Shown: one piece after another, positions 7,847 to 15,401 of the stretch | Layout: every line of letters begins with the position of its first letter | How positions within the stretch are numbered: position 1 is the stretch's first letter | From: Streptomyces endocoffeicus | Lineage (GTDB): Bacteria > Actinomycetota > Actinomycetes > Streptomycetales > Streptomycetaceae | DNA length: 64,000 bases | Reading direction: 5' to 3' | Assembly (NCBI RefSeq): GCF_016741935.1 | Contig: NZ_JAERRG010000021.1 | Span: 1-64,000, forward strand | The notes under the pieces: model-generated | Told to the model about the DNA's origin: nothing | Database searches by the model: none | What the model saw: only the letters and a program-made list of their open reading frames with translations | Translations under genes and position numbers: made by a program

Positions 7847-8964
7847 CGGCATTCCTTTCCGGCGGGCTCGGCGGCCCGTGCGGGCGGTTCCTCTCCCGCC
7901 TCGGCGGCGGCCCGCATGGCTTGCTTGCGCTCGGCCATCGAGCGGAAGGTGACGTAGTGGGGGAGCTTCAGGTGTTCCAGGAAGCCACCCGAGTCGAGGC
8001 CGTCGAGGGTGAGCAGCAGCAGCTGCTCCAGCGGCCCGCTGCGGCCGAACCGGCGGTTGGCGATGTCCAGGTTGGCCATGGCGATCGCCTTGCGCTCGTT
8101 GTGTCCGAAGCACAGGCCGTAGCCGATGTCGAAGCGCGTACGGTCCTCCTCCGCGCCGTCCAGGTCCTCGATGGCCTCGGCCTCGGTGACCCGGAACTCG
8201 CCGACGGTGACGGGGTTTCCGGTGTGCGGGTGGCGGACGCGCAGCGGCAGCCGGCCGTGGCGCAGGTCGCCCAGGGTGATCTCGTGTACGTCGCCGTCCG
8301 GCCCGAGGATCGAGCGGTACCACAGCGCCACCAGCGCACCGGACTCGGAGCGGGCCATGGCGGCCAGGACGGCCGACCGGTCGGCGGGCGGCCGGGCGGG
8401 CTTGCGGGTGATGTCGTGCGGCTCCGGATCGTCGGCGGTCCGTCCGTCGGCGACCAGGTCCATCTTGCGGAGCAGGTCGAGGAACCGGCGGGGACTGCGC
8501 TGGTCCTCGGTGCGGACTGTGCCGTTCGCGGTGTCCGTGGCCCGGGGCGACGGCTCGGGCGGGCCGTCGGGCCGCTCCAGCAGCCGGCCGGTGTAGTCGG
8601 AGGTGCGGCCGAGCAGCTGCGGGCCGTCGGGCTCGCGGAACGCCGGGACGATGCGGCGCAGCACGGTCATCTCGTCCGGGTCGACGGGTTCGCTGACCGC
8701 CAGCCGCGGCAGGGTGGACCGCTGCGCGCGCAGCAGGTGCGACGCCTCCAGGGTGTCCCCCTCGGCCTGCCGGAAGGCGTCGGCCGCGGTGGGCTCGTCG
8801 TACAGACCGGCCTCGCCCATCACCCGGTCGACGGCCAGCCGGAAACGGGCCGTGATCTGCTCGGTGGACGCCCAGGTCGCGGGCGCGTGGTCGCGCTTGC
8901 GGCGGACCAGGTCCTCGGCGGCGAGGATGGCCTCGAGTCCGCCACGTGCTCCCGAGTACCCCAT
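7843..8964 (-). CDS. phnI: Carbon-phosphorus lyase complex subunit PhnI
   Basis: A 373-residue PhnI homologue, the nucleosidase-type core subunit that displaces the base of a nucleotide so that phosphonate can be attached to ribose. Recognisable blocks are MGYSGARGG at the N terminus, RKRDHAP, and the C-terminal FDIGYGLCFGHNERKAIAMA and LKLPHYVTFRS. The start ATG overlaps the phnH stop (TGATG) with GAGGAGGA just before it. Its own stop overlaps the phnJK start. The segment near residues 120-170 is Pro/Arg-rich and looks like a loop insertion. Confidence 0.9.
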   Translation of the reverse strand: MGYSGARGGLEAILAAEDLVRRKRDHAPATWASTEQITARFRLAVDRVMGEAGLYDEPTAADAFRQAEGDTLEASHLLRAQRSTLPRLAVSEPVDPDEMTVLRRIVPAFREPDGPQLLGRTSDYTGRLLERPDGPPEPSPRATDTANGTVRTEDQRSPRRFLDLLRKMDLVADGRTADDPEPHDITRKPARPPADRSAVLAAMARSESGALVALWYRSILGPDGDVHEITLGDLRHGRLPLRVRHPHTGNPVTVGEFRVTEAEAIEDLDGAEEDRTRFDIGYGLCFGHNERKAIAMANLDIANRRFGRSGPLEQLLLLTLDGLDSGGFLEHLKLPHYVTFRSMAERKQAMRAAAEAGEEPPARAAEPAGKECR

Positions 8965-9728
8965 CAGTCCTCCTCCTCGGCCACGGCATCGGTCGCGGCA
9001 TCGGTCGCGGCACCGGCCATGGCATCGGTCGTGGCATCGGTCGCGTCGTCCACGGCACCGGCCAGGATCGCGGCGTCGGCCAGGATCGCGGCATTGGCCA
9101 CGATCGTGACGGTCGTGCTGCGCGGCAGGCCCATGACGCGGCCGTCGGGCGTGGCCAGCAGCAGATCGACCCCCGCCGGGAAACCGCCGACGGCCTCGGC
9201 GCGCGCCGCCACGAACCCGTCCGGCACGCCCCGCGGGGCGATGTCCCGTTCACCCGGTACGCCGGGCCCGGACAGCCGCCAGGCCGACGCACCGCCCTCC
9301 AGCGCGGCCACCGGCAGACACAGCACGGCGCCGTCCTCCGGCGCCTCGGCGGTGCCCCGCGCCAGCCGCGGGATCTCCTCCGCCGCGACGGGCCGTACGG
9401 CGGCGGCGAGCCGGGCCTTCTCCAGCGGCACCGCGGGCGCGTTGGTGGCCACGCTCACCACGTCCGACCAGCGCCGCGAGCCGTCCTCCTCCAGGATGTG
9501 GACACCGGTGCCGAGGTCCGCGAGCGCGAGGACCGGCAGCAGCGCGGACGGCACCACGCCGAGGGCGTCCGAGGGGAACCGGGTCACCGTGCCCGGCCGC
9601 GCCAGGGCATCCAGCACGGCGCGGAAGACGCCCTGTGCCTGGGCGGGGCGCAGCTTGGCCGCGGTCACCAGCTCCGCGGTCCCCGCGGCGTCCGCGGCGG
9701 GTGGGGGAACCATCTCCAGGGCGGTCAC
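8964..9728 (-). CDS. phnH: Phosphonate C-P lyase system protein PhnH
   Basis: A 254-residue PhnH, a PLP-transferase-fold subunit of the C-P lyase core complex. Family landmarks are AQGVFRAVLDALARPGTV near the N terminus and ERDIAPRGVPDGFVA, FPAGVDLLLATPDGRVMGLPRST near the C terminus. The start is the GTG at 9728 with GAGGAG 5 bases upstream, overlapping the phnG stop by GTGA. Beyond the family core, the last 45 or so residues are a low-complexity Ala/Thr/Asp tail (ATDATTDAMAG) made by degenerate 12-bp repeats at about 8980-9110. That tail is not part of the usual PhnH. Confidence 0.88.
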   Translation of the reverse strand: MTALEMVPPPAADAAGTAELVTAAKLRPAQAQGVFRAVLDALARPGTVTRFPSDALGVVPSALLPVLALADLGTGVHILEEDGSRRWSDVVSVATNAPAVPLEKARLAAAVRPVAAEEIPRLARGTAEAPEDGAVLCLPVAALEGGASAWRLSGPGVPGERDIAPRGVPDGFVAARAEAVGGFPAGVDLLLATPDGRVMGLPRSTTVTIVANAAILADAAILAGAVDDATDATTDAMAGAATDAATDAVAEEED

Positions 9729-10159
9729 GTCAGCTCCTCGAATTCGACGACGGTCGGGGCGAGCTCCGCCCACTCCTGGTCCTCCCGCCGCTCCCGGCGT
9801 GTCGCGATCCGTTCGCACAGCGCGTCGATCTCGGCGGTCCGGGGGCGGCCGGACTGCGCCTCGGCGTCGAGCACCGCGGCGGCCAGCGCGGCGGCGCGGT
9901 CGTCCCCGAGGCGCATGGCCCAGCCGCGGTGGCCGGCGAGCTCCACCTCGGCCCGGCAGGCCAGGACGTCACCGAGCAGGAAGCGCTGCTCCAGGACCGG
10001 CTCGCGGACCTGCGCGGTCACACAACCGACCTCGGGCCCCACCAGCACCCGTACCCGCGCGCCGTCGGCGATGCAGGCATCGGCCAGTTCGATCAGTTCG
10101 GCCCTCTCGGCCTCGGCCAGCAGGGCACAGCGATGCTCCCTGCTCATGACGTATGTCAC
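9725..10159 (-). CDS. phnG: Phosphonate C-P lyase system protein PhnG
   Basis: A 144-residue PhnG, which with PhnH, PhnI and PhnJ forms the C-P lyase core. Typical segments are AEAERAELIELADAC, VGPEVGCVTAQVRE, and FLLGDVLACRAEVELAGHRGW with the conserved GW. I place the start at the GTG at 10159, where GGAG lies 5 bases upstream. The ATG four codons later (10147) is the alternative, but its spacing to the same site would be about 15 bases. The gene lies 13 bases after the regulator gene and begins the structural part of the operon. Confidence 0.88.
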   Translation of the reverse strand: MTYVMSREHRCALLAEAERAELIELADACIADGARVRVLVGPEVGCVTAQVREPVLEQRFLLGDVLACRAEVELAGHRGWAMRLGDDRAAALAAAVLDAEAQSGRPRTAEIDALCERIATRRERREDQEWAELAPTVVEFEELT

Positions 10160-10172
10160 CACTTCTCCTGGT

Positions 10173-10937
10173 TCATTGCGGTGTGACAACTCTGTGCGGT
10201 GTGACGGCCACGTCGGCGACGGCCCCGCGGTCGTCGAGCTCGACCACGACACGGACGGCGTCGGCGCGGGTCCAGGTACGGCTGCACATCAGGACGTCGC
10301 CGATCGCCTCGTCCCGGCTGACGCTCTCCACCAGCCAGGCGGGCTGGCTGCTCTCCATGCGCAGGACGCGCAGGACCTCCGCCGGTGGGACGTCGATGCT
10401 GACCCGGCACCAGGCCCGCGTCGGCCGCACCCGCACCGTCTGGCGGAGCACCTGGTCGACGGAGTCGACGGCGTGCAGGGCCAGGTCCAGATGGGGCACC
10501 TCGTCCACCGGGATCCACTCATGGACCCAGGAGGCGAGGAGGTCGTCGATGTAGAACTCGCGCACCACCTCGTGCACCCGCGAGCCGGCCGGCCGCTCGA
10601 ACCTGTCCGCCAGGGCGGCGGGCAGGGGGATCGTGCGCACCGACTTGACCAGGGCCCGGGGTGTGGCGCCCGCCGCGGCGATCGTGGCGGACCACGACGG
10701 CGGGACGCTGCGCGAGATGACGTAGTCGATCCGCCGGTTGACGAAGGTGCCCGACCCCTGGGTCCGGCGGACGACGAACCGGCGCTCCAATTCCTGAACG
10801 GCCGCCCGTGCGGCGGCCCGACCCACGCCGAACCGCCGGGCGATCTCGGCCTCGCTGGCCACCCGTGTGCCATGGGCGCACTCGGCCAGCTCGGCGGACA
10901 ACCGCTCCGCGATCTCCAGATACCTGGTCGCACTCAC
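10173..10937 (-). CDS. phnF: GntR-family (HutC/UTRA) regulator, PhnF-like
   Basis: A 254-residue regulator. Residues 1-70 are a GntR winged helix (EAEIARRFGVGRAAARAAV, then GSGTFV) and the remainder is a UTRA ligand-binding domain. PhnF proteins of this type repress phosphonate-uptake or C-P lyase genes until a phosphate- or phosphonate-linked signal appears. It is the first gene of the operon, so it probably autoregulates together with phnG-phnZ. The start is GTG with no convincing ribosome binding site, so a leaderless message is possible. The upstream intergenic region holds an inverted repeat that could be its operator. Confidence 0.8.
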   Translation of the reverse strand: MSATRYLEIAERLSAELAECAHGTRVASEAEIARRFGVGRAAARAAVQELERRFVVRRTQGSGTFVNRRIDYVISRSVPPSWSATIAAAGATPRALVKSVRTIPLPAALADRFERPAGSRVHEVVREFYIDDLLASWVHEWIPVDEVPHLDLALHAVDSVDQVLRQTVRVRPTRAWCRVSIDVPPAEVLRVLRMESSQPAWLVESVSRDEAIGDVLMCSRTWTRADAVRVVVELDDRGAVADVAVTPHRVVTPQ

Positions 10938-11008
10938 ATCGGGAACTGTGATCGGCCCACTCGTCCGGACAACCTGCCGACGGCCAACGAGTCCGAACCG
11001 GGAACGTG

Positions 11009-11027
11009 AACAACCGGGACAGTTGTT
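11009..11027. promoter_or_regulatory. Candidate operator of the phosphonate regulator
   Basis: AACAAC (11009-11014) and GTTGTT (11022-11027) form an inverted repeat around cgggaca. An 8-base direct repeat AACCGGGA occurs at 10996-11003 and 11012-11019. The site lies about 70 bases upstream of the regulator start and 130 bases upstream of the divergent sulfatase-maturase gene, so it could affect either. Assignment to the GntR regulator rests on position only. Confidence 0.4.
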
Positions 11028-11159
11028 TCGCGATGCGAGCGGGCCGTACCGGCGCCCGCCCCTGCCGCCCCTGCCGCCGGTCGAGGCGGGCGCGGCGGGT
11101 CGTACGCTCGAGCCGACGGAGAATGTGTGGTCAGCCGGGTGAGAGCGGTCGGAGGAGCG

Positions 11160-12140
11160 ATGTCAGGCGCATGTTGTGCCCCCACGTCCGGGGGCGGCGA
11201 GGAGATTCCCGAAGCGTCCGCCGTGCGGGTCCGGGCCCCGGAGCGGGACCGGGCGCAGGGGCTGCGCGCCATGCTGCGCATCCCCGGAGGGGCGTTTCGG
11301 ATGGGGGGTGACGACGCCGACGCGTTTCCCGAGGACGGTGAGGGCCCGGTCCGGGAGGTGCGGCTGTCACCGTTCCTCATCGACGCGACCGCCGTCACCA
11401 ACAGGCAGTTCGCGACGTTCACACGCAGCAGCGGCTACCGGACCGACGCCGAGCGCTACGGCTGGTCCTTCGTGTTCTACGCACTCGTCCACCCCGACGC
11501 CCGGCGGATGGTGCGCGACGGCACGGTGGCGGAGGCGCCCTGGTGGCTCGCGGTCGACGGGGCGTGCTGGCGGGCTCCCTACGGGCCGGGGTCGTCATGG
11601 ACCGAGCTGTCGAACCACCCCGTCGTCCACGTCTCCTGGCGCGACGCTTCCGCCTACGCGGCGTGGGCGGGCAAGCGGCTGCCCACGGAGGCGGAGTGGG
11701 AGATGGCGGCGCGTGGCGGTCTGGAGCGCTCCCGTTACCCCTGGGGGGATGAGCTCCTGCCTCGGGGACAGCACCGCTGCAACATTTGGCAGGGGCAGTT
11801 CCCGCAGGTCAACACCGGTGAGGACGGGCATCTGGGAACCGCGCCGGTCAAGTCCTACCGAGCCAACAACTTCGGCCTGTACAACACGTCGGGCAATGTG
11901 TGGGAATGGTGCTCCGACTGGTGGAGCACCACATGGCAGGTGGCCGACCGCCCGGAGACCCGCCGGGACCCGGCCGGACCTCCCACCGGGGAGGCGAAGG
12001 TGATCCGCGGCGGCTCCTACCTGTGCCACGCGTCGTACTGCAACCGCTACCGCGTCGCCGCGCGCACATCCAACACACCGGACAGCAGCACCGGGCACAT
12101 GGGGTTCCGCTGCGCCGCGGATCCGCCCCCGGCCCGCTGA
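11160..12140 (+). CDS. Formylglycine-generating enzyme (sulfatase maturase)
   Basis: A 326-residue FGE/SUMF1-fold protein. FGE oxidises the Cys of the sulfatase C-x-P-x-R motif to formylglycine, using copper and oxygen. The family core runs from IPGGAFRMGG (about 41) to GFRC (about 318). The two catalytic, copper-binding cysteines are Cys289 and Cys294 in LCHASYCNRYR, followed by NTPDSS, which matches true FGEs and not the Cys-less paralogues such as ergothioneine EgtB relatives. The start ATG at 11160 has GGAGG 4-5 bases upstream. The sulfatase begins 114 bases downstream in the same direction, and this enzyme is its obvious activator. Confidence 0.9.
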   Translation: MSGACCAPTSGGGEEIPEASAVRVRAPERDRAQGLRAMLRIPGGAFRMGGDDADAFPEDGEGPVREVRLSPFLIDATAVTNRQFATFTRSSGYRTDAERYGWSFVFYALVHPDARRMVRDGTVAEAPWWLAVDGACWRAPYGPGSSWTELSNHPVVHVSWRDASAYAAWAGKRLPTEAEWEMAARGGLERSRYPWGDELLPRGQHRCNIWQGQFPQVNTGEDGHLGTAPVKSYRANNFGLYNTSGNVWEWCSDWWSTTWQVADRPETRRDPAGPPTGEAKVIRGGSYLCHASYCNRYRVAARTSNTPDSSTGHMGFRCAADPPPAR

Positions 12141-12189
12141 CGGCACCTTGGTTGACACCGCTACGGGAGCAGGTGAAACTTACACGGCA

Positions 12190-12206
12190 TACTGGTAAGA
12201 CCAGTT
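12190..12206. promoter_or_regulatory. FadR-type operator, copy 1 (sulfatase)
   Basis: TACTGGTAAGACCAGTT: ACTGGT and ACCAGT arms around a 3-base spacer, 48 bases upstream of the sulfatase start. It matches the palindromes at 23291 and 31760 in at least six of seven positions of each arm, and closely resembles the E. coli FadR site consensus. Two GntR/FCD regulators lie in the same island. Confidence 0.7.
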
Positions 12207-12254
12207 AACTGGAGCGTCCGCGGATCGAAATGTCCACGCCAAGGAGCGTCCTGG

Positions 12255-14522
12255 ATGACCAACGCCTCTCCTCATTCGCCGTCCACGCACGGTGCTTTCC
12301 AAGGCAAGATCGGCACCACCTACGAGGAGTCGACTCCCTGGTGGCCCGAGCAGCAGACGCTTCCCGAGGACACGCCGAACGTCGTGGTCATCGTGCTCGA
12401 CGATGTCGGCTTCTCCGATCTCGGCTGCTTCGGCTCGGACATCGACACCCCCGCCATGGACGCCCTCGCCACCGGCGGCCTGCGCTACGCGAACTTCCAC
12501 ACCACCACGCTGTGTTCGCCGACCCGTGCCTCCCTGCTGACCGGCCGGAACCACCACTCCGTCGGCATGCGGATGCTGTCCAACTTCGACACCGGCTTCC
12601 CCAGCGGCCGGGGACGGATCACCACGGCCGCCGCGACGCTGCCCGAGGTGCTGCGCGACAACGGCTTCAACACCATGGCCGTCGGCAAGTGGCATCTGGC
12701 GCCGATGGAGCAGACCACCCCGTCCGGCCCGTACACCCAGTGGCCGCTGTCGCGCGGGTTCGAGCGCTACTACGGATTCCTGGAAGCGGAGACGGACAGC
12801 TTCCATCCGGAGCTGTTCTACGACAACCACGCGGTGGATCCGCCGAAGACCCCGGAAGAGGGCTATCACCTCAGTGAGGACCTGGTCGACCGGTCGATCG
12901 AATTCGTCCGCGACCAGACGTCGGTCACTCCCGAGAAGCCCTTCTTCCTGTATCTGGCGTTCGGCGCGGCACACGCCCCGCACCAGGCTCCCCAGGAATA
13001 CCTGGACAAGTACCGGGGCCGGTTCGACCACGGCTGGGACGCCGAGCGCGCCACCCGGCACGCCCGCCAGATCGAACGGGGCATCCTGCCGCCCGGCACC
13101 GAACTGGCGCCGCGCAACCCCGGGGTCGTGCCCTTCGACGAGCTGTCGGACGACGAGAGGAAGCTGTCCGTACGCCTCCAGGAGGCGTACGCGGCGATGC
13201 TCGACCACACCGACCACCACATCGGCCGGCTCATGGAGTTCCTGGAGCGGATAGGCCAGATGGAGAACACCATCACCATCCTGCTCTCGGACAACGGGGC
13301 CAGCCAGGAAGGCGGGCAGAAGGGTTCGCTCAACCCCACCGCGTTCCAGAACGGCATCGCCGAGGACCTCGGGGAGATGGTCGCGCGGATCGATGACATC
13401 GGCACCACACGCGCTCACGGCAACTACCCCTGGGGCTGGGCACAGGCGGGCAACACCCCGTTCAAGCGCTACAAGCAGAACACCCACGAAGGCGGCGTCC
13501 GCTGTCCGCTCATCGTGCGGTGGCCCCGGGGGCTGCCGCGCACCGGCGAGGTCAGGCAGCAGTTCCACCATGTCAACGACATCATGCCGACCCTCTTCGA
13601 CGTGCTCGGTGTGCGGGCGCCCGAGGTCTACAACGGCATCCCGCAGCTGCCGGTCCACGGTGTGAGCATGGCCTACACCTTCGGCTCGCCGGCCGCGCCG
13701 ACGCGCAAGGAGGCCCAGTACTTCGAGATGTTCGGGCACCGCGCGATCTGGCACGACGGCTGGAAGGCCGTCGCCTTCCACCAGCGCGGCACGTCGTTCG
13801 ACGACGACCAGTGGGAGCTGTACCACCACGACACCGACTTCTCGGAGTGCGACGACCTGGCGCGGGAACGGCCCGAGCAGCTGCAGAAGATGATCGCCCG
13901 CTTCTGGGTGGAGGCGGGGAAGTACGATGTGCTGCCGCTGGACGACAACGGGTTCGCCTACCGGGCGAAGATTCCGCGTCCCGGCTCGCCGCGCAGGCGC
14001 ACCACCTTCACCTACTACCCCGGCATGGCCCATCTGCCCATCGCCGCGGTGCCACCGGTGATGAACCGCGCGCACCGCATCACCGCGTACGTCGACCGGG
14101 CCGCCGCGTCGGACGAGGGTGTCCTGGTGTCCCTGGGCAACATCAGCAGCGGTTACGTCCTGTACGTCAAGGACAACCGGCTGGTCTACGAGTACAACTT
14201 CCTCGGCACCCGGTACACGGTGACCTCGGAGGAGGAACTCCCCACCGGCCCGGCCGAGTTGAGCTTCGAATTCGTCAAGACCGCCGACATGCGGGGCACC
14301 GGACACCTGTACGTCTCGGGAAGGCCGGTCGGCACCGAGGCCATTCCGCGGGTCCTCCCGCACTTCCTGGGATGGCAGGGCATGGACATCGGGCGGGACA
14401 CTCTGTCGCCCTCCTCGCCCAGCTATGACGGCGAATTCGCGTTCACCGGAGGGTTCGAGAAGGTCGTGTTCACGGTCGCCCCGGACGAAGCGGGCACCGT
14501 GCCCTTCGAGCGCATCGACTGA
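12255..14522 (+). CDS. Type I arylsulfatase-family sulfatase
   Basis: A 755-residue sulfatase of the alkaline-phosphatase superfamily. It hydrolyses a sulfate ester after its active-site Cys is converted to formylglycine. The motif is CSPTRASLLTGR, with the target Cys at residue 87. Metal-binding Asp residues are in VLDDVG (49-50) and LLSDNGAS. No signal peptide is seen, so it acts in the cytosol. The C-terminal 200 residues (from TTFTYYPGMAHLP) form a beta-rich domain typical of the longer bacterial arylsulfatases. The upstream FGE gene supplies maturation, and a FadR-type palindrome lies in the leader. The substrate is unknown. Confidence 0.9.
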   Translation: MTNASPHSPSTHGAFQGKIGTTYEESTPWWPEQQTLPEDTPNVVVIVLDDVGFSDLGCFGSDIDTPAMDALATGGLRYANFHTTTLCSPTRASLLTGRNHHSVGMRMLSNFDTGFPSGRGRITTAAATLPEVLRDNGFNTMAVGKWHLAPMEQTTPSGPYTQWPLSRGFERYYGFLEAETDSFHPELFYDNHAVDPPKTPEEGYHLSEDLVDRSIEFVRDQTSVTPEKPFFLYLAFGAAHAPHQAPQEYLDKYRGRFDHGWDAERATRHARQIERGILPPGTELAPRNPGVVPFDELSDDERKLSVRLQEAYAAMLDHTDHHIGRLMEFLERIGQMENTITILLSDNGASQEGGQKGSLNPTAFQNGIAEDLGEMVARIDDIGTTRAHGNYPWGWAQAGNTPFKRYKQNTHEGGVRCPLIVRWPRGLPRTGEVRQQFHHVNDIMPTLFDVLGVRAPEVYNGIPQLPVHGVSMAYTFGSPAAPTRKEAQYFEMFGHRAIWHDGWKAVAFHQRGTSFDDDQWELYHHDTDFSECDDLARERPEQLQKMIARFWVEAGKYDVLPLDDNGFAYRAKIPRPGSPRRRTTFTYYPGMAHLPIAAVPPVMNRAHRITAYVDRAAASDEGVLVSLGNISSGYVLYVKDNRLVYEYNFLGTRYTVTSEEELPTGPAELSFEFVKTADMRGTGHLYVSGRPVGTEAIPRVLPHFLGWQGMDIGRDTLSPSSPSYDGEFAFTGGFEKVVFTVAPDEAGTVPFERID

Positions 14523-14538
14523 TCCGGCCCCTGACGGC

Positions 14539-14578
14539 TTCAGGCCCCTCTCCCGAGGTCTGGGGAGAGGGGCCTGAA
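14539..14578. terminator. Bidirectional terminator
   Basis: TTCAGGCCCCTCTCCC (14539-14554) pairs perfectly with 14563-14578 around an 8-base loop. It lies between the convergent sulfatase and SDR genes and can end both transcripts. Confidence 0.85.
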
Positions 14579-14595
14579 ACATATGCGGCAGCCGG

Positions 14596-15384
14596 TCAGC
14601 TGGGCGGCGTATAGCGTCCGTCGATCGCAGTCCAGCCTCCGTCCACGAAGAGCTGGCTCCCCGTGACGAAGGAGGACGCGTCCGAGGCGAGGTAGACGAC
14701 GGCGCCGGCCAACTCGTCGGCCCGGGACCAGCGGCCCAGGGCGCTCTTGCTGGCGTAGGCCTCCGACCACTCCGGCACGGCCCGGATCTGCGCGGTCAGC
14801 GGTGTGTCCACGACGCCCGGGGCGATGGTGTTCACCCGCACGCCCGACGGGCCCAGCTCGGCGGCCGCGGTCCGCAGCAGCTGGACGAGGCCGGCCTTCG
14901 TGGCCGCGTACACCCCCTGGCCCGGCTCGACGGACACCGCGCGGATCGAGCTGAAGCCGATGATGCTTCCCCTGCCGCGTTCGGCCATGCCCCGGCCGAA
15001 CGCCCGCACCAGGTCGAAGGACGCGCGCAGATTGAGTGCCACGACCCGCTCGAATTCCTCCGCCGTGTAGTCGAGGAGGGGCTTGCGCACGTTCGTCGCG
15101 GCCGTGAAGACGAGCACGTCGACGGATCCGATCTCCTCGCCGGCCCGCGCGACCGCCTCGCCGTCGAGCACGTCGAGGGCGTACGCGACAAGGTCCGGCC
15201 CCATGGACGCCGTCTCCTCGGCCGCCGTCAGATCACGGTCGGCACACACCACCGTGGCGCCGTGCGCGGCGAGCGCCAGGGCGCTCTCGCGGCCGATTCC
15301 GCTGCCCGCGCCCACCACGACGGCCTTGCGGCCGTCGAGCCTGAACAGGCGGGAGTAAGCGTCCAGCGCATCGGTGTGGTCCAT
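14596..15384 (-). CDS. SDR-family oxidoreductase
   Basis: A 262-residue classical short-chain dehydrogenase. The NAD(P) site is GAGSGIGRE near residue 26, the catalytic Ser and YxxxK are in SSIRAV and YAATKAG, and the C terminus ends SQLFVDGGW as in 3-ketoacyl-reductase-like SDRs. It is the last gene of the importer operon and follows the aldehyde dehydrogenase, so it probably oxidises a hydroxy intermediate of the imported compound. The start is uncertain: ATG at 15384 is listed, but the in-frame GTG at 15393 has GAGGA at ideal spacing. Confidence 0.85.
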   Translation of the reverse strand: MDHTDALDAYSRLFRLDGRKAVVVGAGSGIGRESALALAAHGATVVCADRDLTAAEETASMGPDLVAYALDVLDGEAVARAGEEIGSVDVLVFTAATNVRKPLLDYTAEEFERVVALNLRASFDLVRAFGRGMAERGRGSIIGFSSIRAVSVEPGQGVYAATKAGLVQLLRTAAAELGPSGVRVNTIAPGVVDTPLTAQIRAVPEWSEAYASKSALGRWSRADELAGAVVYLASDASSFVTGSQLFVDGGWTAIDGRYTPPS

Positions 15385-15401
15385 TGCTCGCACTGTGGTC
15401 C

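Noticed and set aside
7847..9292. Upstream extension of the PhnJ-PhnK frame, giving a protein of over 1,100 codons
   Set aside because: The extension overlaps phnI and phnH completely and is Arg/Pro-rich nonsense. The ATG at 7846 overlaps the phnI stop and has a good binding site.
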